Below are positions 37,128 through 44,598 of a stretch of DNA of 64,000 bases, in pieces (within the stretch, counting starts at the first letter, position 1; every line of letters starts with the position of its first letter). The DNA comes from Uliginosibacterium gangwonense DSM 18521. Its GTDB lineage: Bacteria > Pseudomonadota > Gammaproteobacteria > Burkholderiales > Rhodocyclaceae. A model generated the notes under the pieces. The model was given only the letters and a program-made list of their open reading frames with translations. It had not been told where the DNA came from and did not search any database. The stretch is taken from the NCBI RefSeq assembly GCF_000373965.1, contig NZ_KB892834.1, positions 240,600-304,599 of the forward strand, given 5' to 3'. A program made the translations under genes and the position numbers.

Positions 37128-37505
37128 TCAGCATGTATCTTACCCGCCAAACCGCCCAGAGTTTGACTCACCACTCTGATCAAGGCATTCAATACTGCAC
37201 AGAGGCATATCAACCTCTGCTCATCACGTCGTGACGTTCTCCATGACATATATCTACAATTGTAATCAGAACGCACTGGCAGAACGAATCAATGGCATTC
37301 AGACAAATGAATGTTGTACTACCAGACCAACCTAGAGGAAGTACGAAAAATGGCCAGTAGATCCGTCCGGCTCTATGCTAATCGGCAACGACCGCATTTA
37401 TCGTTGAAAATGAAAACGCCCGATGAGGTACATCGGACGTCTATTGCGGCTATCCACCAGAGTGCAACAGCGCGCTCACAGCGCGAGCAATCTAGTTTAG
37501 GATGA
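37128..37505 (+). pseudogene. IS3-type transposase (OrfB) relic
   Basis: Three collinear pieces of an IS3-family DDE transposase occur in different frames: LTHHSDQGIQYCTEAYQPL (about 37169-37225), NCNQNALAERINGIQ (about 37257-37300), and RLYANRQRPHLSLKMKTPDE (about 37369-37428). They correspond to the HSDRGSQY, ENALAERVNG and YNxxRPHxxL blocks of the C-terminal half. Frameshifts and a missing N-terminal half make it nonfunctional. The remaining bases on both sides (36912-37127 and 37506-37670) hold nothing I can identify. Confidence 0.75.
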
Positions 37506-37670
37506 GTCACACCACGCAGAAAATAAAGGAGTAGACAGCGAACATGAAGATCGGATTGAAGAACAACCAAAGCAACCCTAAAACCTCTCTCTTGGCTAAT
37601 GCATAAATAAGCCCTCAGTTGCACCAAAAGCTGACAAACATTTCATTGATGCGACTGGAAATTGACGGCG

Positions 37671-38216
37671 TCAAACAAACACCTCCGCATCACCAAACAG
37701 TTTGCCTTGAACGTCTTTTGCCGAAAGGATGGGCTTGATGCCAGAGGGCCATTGAATTGCGATTGTCTCCTCACACCAGAGAATGCAGCGCTCATGAGCA
37801 GGGGCGTAATAGTCCGTAGTTTTGTAGAGAAACTCCGCGACCTCGCTCAACACTACAAACCCATGAGCAAAACCTTCCGGAATCCAGAGTTGCCGCTTGT
37901 TTTCGGCAGAAAGCATTTCGCCTACCCAGTTACCAAAGGTTTTGCTGCTTTTTCTGAGGTCGACTGCAACATCAAAGACCTCACCCTGCACAACACGCAC
38001 CAGTTTTCCTTGGGGTTGCTGGATCTGGTAATGCAGGCCACGCAGAACATGCTTTGCACTGCGGCTGTGGTTATCCTGCACGAACTGCACCGATTTGCCG
38101 ATAGCGTCTTCAAATTTCGCTTGGTTAAAGCTTTCAAAGAAATAACCGCGATCATCACCAAACACTTTCGGTTCGACGAGAATGACATCGGGAATTGCTA
38201 ACGGCGTAGCCTTCAT
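37671..38216 (-). CDS. rfbC: dTDP-4-dehydrorhamnose 3,5-epimerase RmlC
   Basis: A 181-residue cupin enzyme, third in dTDP-L-rhamnose synthesis. The start at ATG 38216 overlaps the rfbA stop by one base. Key features are FFESFNQAKF, VQDNHSRSAKHVLRGLHYQ with the catalytic histidine, GEVFDVAVDLRKSSKTFG, and the C-terminal FLYKTTDYYAPAHE. Compared with the broken second copy at 63.2 kb, this one is complete. It is the final gene of the long O-antigen operon. Confidence 0.95.
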   Translation of the reverse strand: MKATPLAIPDVILVEPKVFGDDRGYFFESFNQAKFEDAIGKSVQFVQDNHSRSAKHVLRGLHYQIQQPQGKLVRVVQGEVFDVAVDLRKSSKTFGNWVGEMLSAENKRQLWIPEGFAHGFVVLSEVAEFLYKTTDYYAPAHERCILWCEETIAIQWPSGIKPILSAKDVQGKLFGDAEVFV

Positions 38217-39097
38217 CAGAATACGTTTTCCTGGATGAGCCTCAACAGATACCGACCGTAGCCATTCTTGACTAGCGGCTGGACCAAAGCTTGGATCTGT
38301 TCGGCGTCGATCCAGCCTTGGCGAAAAGCAATTTCTTCTGGGCAAGCCACTTTGAGACCTTGACGATTTTCCAGGGTAGCAATGAACTGGCTGGCATCAA
38401 GCAAGGATTCATGAGTACCGGTATCCAGCCAGGCATAGCCTCTCCCCATGATTTCGACGCTCAAACGCCCCTGCTCAAGATACAACCGATTGAGATCAGT
38501 AATCTCTAGCTCACCACGAGGCGATGGTTTCAGTGTTTTGGCCAGTTCGGCCACTTGGTTATCGTAGAAATAGAGTCCGGTAACGGCATAGTTGGATTTT
38601 GGTTGCTTAGGCTTTTCTTCCAGTGACAAAACTTTGCCCTGAGCGTCAAATTCGGCCACTCCATAACGTTCTGGGTCGTGCACGTGGTAAGCAAACACAC
38701 TCGCCCCATCGGTACGACTCATGGCATTGGCTAGCAGATGATGAAAGTCATGACCATAAAATATATTGTCACCAAGAACTAGCGCGGAGGGGCTGTTACC
38801 GATAAAAGTCTCGCCAATCAGGAAAGCCTGGGCCAAACCATCCGGGCTGAGCTGGACCGCATAGTGCAAATTCAGTCCCCACTGACTGCCGTCACCCAGA
38901 AGCTGCTGAAAACGTGGTGTATCCTGCGGCGTCGAAATGATCAGGATATCGCGTATGCCCGCCAGCATCAGCGTGCTGAGCGGGTAGTAGATCATCGGTT
39001 TGTCAAAAACAGGAAGCAGTTGCTTGCTGACGACAAGCGTCGCCGGGTGTAAGCGAGAGCCGGAACCTCCAGCAAGGATGATACCTTTGCGTATCAT
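38216..39097 (-). CDS. rfbA: Glucose-1-phosphate thymidylyltransferase RmlA
   Basis: A 293-residue nucleotidyltransferase making dTDP-glucose, the first step toward dTDP-L-rhamnose. It has the G-rich loop [32 protein letters not shown] and the [18 protein letters not shown] block. Feedback inhibition by dTDP-rhamnose is typical of the family. It overlaps rfbB by four bases. A second, divergent copy occurs at the right edge of the window. Confidence 0.96.
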   Translation of the reverse strand: MIRKGIILAGGSGSRLHPATLVVSKQLLPVFDKPMIYYPLSTLMLAGIRDILIISTPQDTPRFQQLLGDGSQWGLNLHYAVQLSPDGLAQAFLIGETFIGNSPSALVLGDNIFYGHDFHHLLANAMSRTDGASVFAYHVHDPERYGVAEFDAQGKVLSLEEKPKQPKSNYAVTGLYFYDNQVAELAKTLKPSPRGELEITDLNRLYLEQGRLSVEIMGRGYAWLDTGTHESLLDASQFIATLENRQGLKVACPEEIAFRQGWIDAEQIQALVQPLVKNGYGRYLLRLIQENVF

Positions 39098-40167
39098 GCA
39101 ACCACCTCTTCAGTATAATGTAAGTTCACCCAATCACGATAGGCTCCGCTCTGCACATGCCGTACCCATTCCGGGTTATCGAGATACCACTGAACCGTCT
39201 TGCGGATGCCGGTCTCGAAGGTTTCTGCTGGCTTCCAGCTTAGTTCCCGCTCTATCTTGTGCGCATCAATCGCGTAGCGGCGGTCATGGCCAGGGCGGTC
39301 AACTACGTGGGTGATTTGGGCTTTGTAGCTATTACCGTTGGCTTTGGGACACAACTCATCCAGCAATTCGCACACACGATGCACTATCTCTATATTGGGT
39401 TTTTCATTCCAGCCACCTACATTGTACGTCTCACCTATGACGCCTGCCTCCAATACGCGGCGGATGGCGCTGCAGTGATCTTTTACATATAGCCAATCAC
39501 GAATTTGCATGCCGTCGCCATACACCGGTAGAGATTTTCCAGCCAGCGCATTGACAATCATTAGTGGGATGAGCTTTTCCGGGAAGTGGTAGGGACCGTA
39601 ATTGTTTGAGCAGTTGGTGGTAAGCACCGGCAGGCCGTAGGTGTGATGCCAAGCACGTACCAAGTGGTCACTGGCCGCTTTGCTGGCGCTGTAAGGACTG
39701 TTGGGCGCATAGGGGTTGGTTTCGGCAAAGGGACGATCCTCTTTGGACAGAGTGCCGTAGACCTCGTCGGTACTTACATGCAGGAAGCGAAAAGCGGTTT
39801 TCTCCGCTTCAGGCAGTTTACTCCAGTAAGCCCGTATCGCTTCAAGCAAGCGGAAAGTACCAACGATATTGGTCTGAATGAAGTCTTCCGGACCGTGGAT
39901 GGAGCGGTCTACATGACTTTCGGCTGCAAAGTGGAGCACAGCACGCGGGCGGTACTCGGCCAACAGGCAATCCACCAATGCACGGTCACCCAGATCGCCT
40001 TGTTTGAAGACGTAGCGTGCGTCTCCCTGAAGGCTCGCCAGGTTCTCCAAATTGCCAGCATAGGTAAGCTTGTCGAGGTTGACAATGGGCTCATCAGACT
40101 GAGCCAACCAGTCAAGAACAAAGTTGCTTCCAATGAAACCGGCACCACCGGTAATCAGTATCGTCAT
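39094..40167 (-). CDS. rfbB: dTDP-glucose 4,6-dehydratase RmlB
   Basis: A 357-residue extended SDR enzyme producing dTDP-4-keto-6-deoxyglucose. It carries [11 protein letters not shown] at the N terminus, the catalytic STDEVYGTL segment, and [11 protein letters not shown] (YxxxK). It is upstream of rfbA and rfbC in the order B-A-C; rfbD, which normally lies between B and A or after A, is absent here. Confidence 0.96.
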   Translation of the reverse strand: MTILITGGAGFIGSNFVLDWLAQSDEPIVNLDKLTYAGNLENLASLQGDARYVFKQGDLGDRALVDCLLAEYRPRAVLHFAAESHVDRSIHGPEDFIQTNIVGTFRLLEAIRAYWSKLPEAEKTAFRFLHVSTDEVYGTLSKEDRPFAETNPYAPNSPYSASKAASDHLVRAWHHTYGLPVLTTNCSNNYGPYHFPEKLIPLMIVNALAGKSLPVYGDGMQIRDWLYVKDHCSAIRRVLEAGVIGETYNVGGWNEKPNIEIVHRVCELLDELCPKANGNSYKAQITHVVDRPGHDRRYAIDAHKIERELSWKPAETFETGIRKTVQWYLDNPEWVRHVQSGAYRDWVNLHYTEEVVA

Positions 40168-40170
40168 ATT

Positions 40171-41145
40171 CTAGAATTTCCTAAAAATTGCAGCTGCAAT
40201 CAGGCCAAGATTGCCCCAAAGGGTCTGTCGATAAATACCGCTACGTTTAAGGTGTAGGAGACGCAGAAACAGGCTCGTCTGTCGGGCCTTGGTGAAACAC
40301 TCCAAAATAGAGCGGCTCTCAGGTGTGAGTTTGTCATGTAATTTGTACAAGGCCGCAATATGACGTTCATTCCAAGTACGAAACTGACCTTGCCACAACA
40401 TGCGGACGCGTCTAAAGCGAGAAATCCATGTGGCATTCATGCCTACCAAATTGCTATCATGCTGGCGATAACGCAACGTTGGTACAGTATCGTAGAAGAT
40501 CTTTCCGCCACAACCAGTAACCACCATATATACCCACCAGTCGTGGGTAACTACAGAAAGGTTATCCCCCGCCTCACACAACAGTGACCGCGCTGCGTTG
40601 TTGAAAACAATCGTATTGCCGCCAGCAATGTTTTGCGTCAGGGCATTGGCAAAACTCGGCGGTTTGGAAAAGAGTGGTGAAAAACCGATTTCATTATTCT
40701 CGGCATCCACAAGCCGGGGACGCGAACAATACATTGCAGGCGTGCCTTGCGGCACAGTTTCCAGCCACTCCACAGCCCGCACCAGCTTATCAGCCTCCCA
40801 GATATCGTCCTGATCGGAATAAGCATAGTAATCTGCATCAATGCTGGTCTTGCATGTCAACGAGAGGAAGTTCGCTGCGAAACCCTTGGCAGGTCCGCGA
40901 TGAATGGATAGACGCCCCAGTGGCCATTTCTGTTGATACGCTTCAAGGATTGAGTACGTGCCATCTTCAGAACCGTCGTCTGAGGCACTGACTTCCCAAT
41001 TGGAGTGAATTTGCGCGGCAAAGGAATCCAGTTGTTCTGCAAGATATTGCTGGCCTTGGTAGGTGCAAAGCAGAATAGCCACTTTGGGCTGAACGACATT
41101 GGAACCCTCTTGGGCAAGGGCTTTAGACACAGCTACAGCCCCCAC
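40171..41145 (-). CDS. Family 2 glycosyltransferase
   Basis: A 324-residue GT-A protein with VAILLCTYQGQQYLAEQLDS, the donor motif SASDDGSEDGT and YYAYSDQDDIWE containing the metal-binding acidic residues. The pattern resembles rhamnosyl- and other deoxyhexosyltransferases of O-antigen loci. It directly precedes rfbB, so a dTDP-rhamnose donor is plausible. The GTG at 41145 is a weak start, and a later GTG such as the one before AILLCTYQ cannot be excluded. Confidence 0.85.
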   Translation of the reverse strand: MGAVAVSKALAQEGSNVVQPKVAILLCTYQGQQYLAEQLDSFAAQIHSNWEVSASDDGSEDGTYSILEAYQQKWPLGRLSIHRGPAKGFAANFLSLTCKTSIDADYYAYSDQDDIWEADKLVRAVEWLETVPQGTPAMYCSRPRLVDAENNEIGFSPLFSKPPSFANALTQNIAGGNTIVFNNAARSLLCEAGDNLSVVTHDWWVYMVVTGCGGKIFYDTVPTLRYRQHDSNLVGMNATWISRFRRVRMLWQGQFRTWNERHIAALYKLHDKLTPESRSILECFTKARQTSLFLRLLHLKRSGIYRQTLWGNLGLIAAAIFRKF

Positions 41146-41758
41146 AGAACTTGTTTCGTAGTTGAGAGGGCTTTCAGAAAATCAATCTTTGATGCGTCGC
41201 CAGTACCAACCTGACCATTGAGTTGATTCATCAGCCTACTTTCATCCATGAAAAAAACCGCTCACAACGCCTAGACGCCTTACTACTATCGATTCGAAAT
41301 AATTATGACGAGTATACCTTCCCGCTTACTTGCCGGCAATGTTAAGGTAAGCACCAATTTCTATGTCCTTTCGGGCAGGATCCTTGTTCAAGTGCCAAAT
41401 CACAATCCGCGCGCCACAACCCATACAATTTTTTTTGCAATCACATCTAGTAGATACTTTATATAGAGATAGAAGATATTTCTTGCATTGAGATCACATT
41501 AACGCCTCACCCCTTCACTACGCATTCACTCGCCAAGATTTACCTGTGCGGCAGCAGATTCCGCTGGCGCATTCTTGTTGACTGCGGGGTTTCCTAGGCG
41601 AAGAGGGGATGGCACGTATAGACGCCATCGTTGTCAGTAATCTTGATGAGCCGCTCGCCACGCTGTCCATTGGTAAGCATCTGGTACGGCAGACCACTAG
41701 TGGTACAGGAATAACGAAGGACTAATTACAAATTTCCATACACCACTCAAACCGGATT
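41146..41758. other. 613-bp region without a recognisable gene
   Basis: The gap between two glycosyltransferase genes is AT-rich in its middle (about 41400-41510), and stop codons interrupt every frame. A minus-strand stretch at about 41590-41725 reads GLPYQMLTNGQRGERLIKIT and stays open for about 35 codons, but I cannot assign it. It may be a decayed gene. Confidence 0.4.
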
Positions 41759-42580
41759 CTATTTTGCGCTCGGGTTGTAGCATCCGAAACACGCACGCAT
41801 AAGTACCTCTAGTACAGAAAGATTACCTTTGAAGCTGCTGATTTTAGTAGGCACCTCACCCTTCGGATAACGCCGTATGGTCGGCATTTCAACACATCGA
41901 TAGCCAAGTTTAGGCGCCCGATAGGAGATATATGCCAACAACTCATAAGTCATAAAAACTTCACGGAACAATGCCATTCTGTCGTCAAGCATCATTTTGC
42001 GACTGTACGCGCGGAAGCCTTGTGTCGTATCTGTCCAATGAAATCCTGAAAACAGACTCAGCATTGGTGCATGAATAAAGCGGATAGCGAAATCACGCGA
42101 CTTAGGCGTGTTTTCGGCAACCCCGCCCGAAATGAACCGCGAAGCCTGGACAAAATCTACGCCTTGCGTAAGTGCCTCTATGAAACGCGGTATCGCTTCT
42201 GGATCATCTTTGTCGTTACCGTCAATGCTAATGACTCCATCATATCCTTGATCGAGTGCAAAAGCATATACACAGCGAAGCTGCGCGCTCAATTTACCTG
42301 GCCCTGTTTTAACCAACAACCCGCGCACACCATTTTGTTGCAAGGACGCTAGTTCCATTGAGCCATCCGTACTGCCTCCATCAATGATGATGATGTCCGC
42401 AACCTCATCAATTTTCAGAGCAGCCATTCTAGAGAGCAGATTTTTTATTCGCTCCCCTTCATTGATGACAGGAATCACGACACACCACGGGTGCAGACGG
42501 CCGAGCCATAGGGGCGTTGAAAAGGTAGGCACCTGCCAAGTAGCACGACTTTCAGGGGTAATACAGGAATCTATCGTCAT
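41759..42580 (-). CDS. DPM/GtrB-like family 2 glycosyltransferase
   Basis: A 273-residue cytosolic GT2 protein: VVIPVINEGERIKNLLSRM, IIIIDGGSTDGS, then GVISIDGNDKDDPEAIPRFI and TDTTQGFRAYSRKM. These match the group that transfers a sugar to polyprenyl phosphate (dolichol-phosphate mannose synthase-like), but the C-terminal membrane helices of GtrB are lacking. It is 12 bases after a small SMR-type membrane protein, which fits a pair that makes and flips a polyprenyl-linked sugar. Confidence 0.85.
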   Translation of the reverse strand: MTIDSCITPESRATWQVPTFSTPLWLGRLHPWCVVIPVINEGERIKNLLSRMAALKIDEVADIIIIDGGSTDGSMELASLQQNGVRGLLVKTGPGKLSAQLRCVYAFALDQGYDGVISIDGNDKDDPEAIPRFIEALTQGVDFVQASRFISGGVAENTPKSRDFAIRFIHAPMLSLFSGFHWTDTTQGFRAYSRKMMLDDRMALFREVFMTYELLAYISYRAPKLGYRCVEMPTIRRYPKGEVPTKISSFKGNLSVLEVLMRACFGCYNPSAK

Positions 42581-42592
42581 TTTTTCTAACTA

Positions 42593-42949
42593 TCATGCCA
42601 CTCGGGCAGTAATCAATGCTACACCGGCGATCACCAACATAATTCCCGCTCCCGTTGTCCAGTAAAATGGCTCCCGAAATATCACCACCGAACACAAGGC
42701 AACGGACGCCACCGCTCCGGCGGTCAGCACGGGATGAGCTACATTGAGCGGCAAACGCGCCAAGGCTGCGGCGTAGAGCAAAAATGCCACACCGTAAAGT
42801 CCTAAACCCAGCCAGAATGGCCAATTACTCAGCGCTGCCATGGGATCACTGAGGGAAGGAAACCGCCGCGGTGGCATCATCGACGTCTTGACCAAGACGC
42901 TGGCTGAAGCATTGGAGGCAATACCGAGGATCAAAATGAGCCACTTCAT
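42593..42949 (-). CDS. SMR/EamA-type small membrane protein (ArnE-like)
   Basis: A 118-residue protein with four hydrophobic segments (1-18, 44-63, 71-90, 97-115). It has LYGVAFLLYAAALARLPLNV and AHPVLTAGAVASVALCSVVI, the half-transporter pattern shared by small multidrug transporters and the ArnE/ArnF flippase that turns over undecaprenyl-linked aminoarabinose. Between a polyprenyl-sugar synthase and sugar-modifying enzymes, a flippase role is likely. It overlaps the next gene upstream by four bases. Confidence 0.8.
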   Translation of the reverse strand: MKWLILILGIASNASASVLVKTSMMPPRRFPSLSDPMAALSNWPFWLGLGLYGVAFLLYAAALARLPLNVAHPVLTAGAVASVALCSVVIFREPFYWTTGAGIMLVIAGVALITARVA

Positions 42950-43785
42950 ACATTGGCTCCAAGCCTGTCATGCTGATAATGTCGAATCGCGACGTTTAGT
43001 GCACGTCCAATCGACACGCTGTGAGGTTCACTCTTGGTCGCTAGCATTTCAATGGAAACCACATGGTTAGGCAGATACTGCGCCAAAGCAGCAGCAACTT
43101 TGCTGTGATCAGTTCCACCATCACCAAGCGGAAGCAAATCAGGCTCACTAATATGAACGTGCCCAATCAGAGATGCACAATTTTGCAGCACAACAGCAGG
43201 CTCTTCGCCGTTGATGGTGAGCGCACCTGTATCCAACTGCATCCTGACTGCAGGATGGGCAACCTGCTCAACGACCTGTGCGGTCTCAGCGCTTGTAGTC
43301 ATAAAGTTAGCACCATAGCAAGTTGGGTTGGGCTCAAGGCAGATTACAACATTATAGTGTTCAGCAATGTCTCCTAGGCGTTGGAAAAAAGGAACCGCCA
43401 CCGCCATAGCCTCCTGATCGCTCAATCCGGCACGATCTCGATTCTTTGGTGAACCAAACACCAGTCGTTTGGCCCCCAAGCCCGCACCTATGCGGCAAAC
43501 TGCGCCCAAGTGTTCCAGCATAGCGTCTTGAACTGCAGGCTGACCAAAGACATTCAAACCTGTTGTACCAAACAATAGCGCTTGCATGCCCGTGATTTCG
43601 ATTCCACGTTCTGACCACCAACTCTTGACTAGCGCAATGTCTTCATCTGTCGCCTTTGTAGGGGCAGGGAAATACTTACCAGGCGCGATGTCAATCGCAT
43701 CAATGCCAAAGGGATGAAGCAATGCAACTATCGTCTCATCTTCAGCGGCATCCCAGGCAATGTTTGAAATAGCTATCCTCATCAT
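42946..43785 (-). CDS. Sugar phosphate isomerase/epimerase (TIM barrel)
   Basis: A 279-residue protein of the xylose isomerase-like TIM barrel family. Likely metal ligands are E in ICLEPNPTCYG, D in MQLDTGAL, H in GHVHISEPDLLP and E in VVSIEMLA. The reaction is not predictable, but in this setting it probably interconverts a keto-sugar used for the side-branch sugar. It overlaps neighbours on both sides by four bases (ATGA), so the flippase, isomerase and SDR genes are coupled. Confidence 0.8.
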   Translation of the reverse strand: MMRIAISNIAWDAAEDETIVALLHPFGIDAIDIAPGKYFPAPTKATDEDIALVKSWWSERGIEITGMQALLFGTTGLNVFGQPAVQDAMLEHLGAVCRIGAGLGAKRLVFGSPKNRDRAGLSDQEAMAVAVPFFQRLGDIAEHYNVVICLEPNPTCYGANFMTTSAETAQVVEQVAHPAVRMQLDTGALTINGEEPAVVLQNCASLIGHVHISEPDLLPLGDGGTDHSKVAAALAQYLPNHVVSIEMLATKSEPHSVSIGRALNVAIRHYQHDRLGANV

Positions 43786-44570
43786 TTTGCCTCCGAGCTA
43801 GACTTGATCATGAGCGGCTCAGACTGCGCATAAGCTCTAATTGCCTGAATGGTTTCACGTGCGCTGTACTGGTAATGCCCGGTAGCACCAAACACTTGGG
43901 CATAGCAGCTGCGCATATCATAAGTAGCCGGGGGGTTAACCAGAACCTGTTCAAAAATTTTGCCAAAACCCTTTTTTGAAACATCAGCTACGCTAACTGG
44001 TTCTGCGGTAAGGTGGACCAGTTTCAAACCAGCATTGAGAGCAGTCTGAATGTCATACCAAAGATTGACCATTGGATAGAACTGGAAAACGCCTCGACTC
44101 TCAATCGCCTGCACATTGTTGTCATTCAAGAAATCAAAAATCACATTCTTGCGGAGTCCCGGACCAACGAGTCCGGGCAGACGCACTACAAGGTGACTAG
44201 GGAAGTGGCTCTCGACAAACTTCTCAAGCAGACGCCGATGCAGGCCATAAGCGTGCAATCCAGACTCATCAACCAGCGTTTCTTCATCGACGCCCATTGG
44301 GTCTTTGAACACATCTACCGTACTGATCAAAATGAACGTTTTGCACTGAATGGTTTTCAGGTGCGCAATCAGGCCATCAATCTTCTGACGATCCGCTTCG
44401 GGTTCCCGGTTGGCAATCCACTTTTGCGCAGGAGCACCTGCACAAACAACGGTATCGAACAATTGACCGTCGATGTCACAGATATTCGTTGAGCGATAAA
44501 GCGATTGAAAGCGGGCTTGCTTTAACAGTGTTGACCCGACAAATCCTGAAAAACCAATTAATGCGTTCAT
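43782..44570 (-). CDS. Short-chain dehydrogenase/epimerase-like sugar enzyme
   Basis: A 262-residue protein beginning MNALIGFSGFVGSTLLKQ, a compact Rossmann motif. LISTVDVF is the expected catalytic-strand segment and YGLHRRLLEKFV replaces YxxxK by YxxxR, which may change or abolish the usual SDR chemistry. It is likely to act on a nucleotide or polyprenyl sugar made by this cassette. It is co-directional with and overlaps the TIM-barrel gene. Confidence 0.75.
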   Translation of the reverse strand: MNALIGFSGFVGSTLLKQARFQSLYRSTNICDIDGQLFDTVVCAGAPAQKWIANREPEADRQKIDGLIAHLKTIQCKTFILISTVDVFKDPMGVDEETLVDESGLHAYGLHRRLLEKFVESHFPSHLVVRLPGLVGPGLRKNVIFDFLNDNNVQAIESRGVFQFYPMVNLWYDIQTALNAGLKLVHLTAEPVSVADVSKKGFGKIFEQVLVNPPATYDMRSCYAQVFGATGHYQYSARETIQAIRAYAQSEPLMIKSSSEAK

Positions 44571-44598
44571 ATTAACATCAACACCAAAATTAATTACA

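Noticed and set aside
43930-43960. Match to the MITE end (AGAACCTGTTCA) inside the SDR gene
   Set aside because: The match covers only about 12 bases, lacks a second inverted end nearby and encodes normal SDR sequence.
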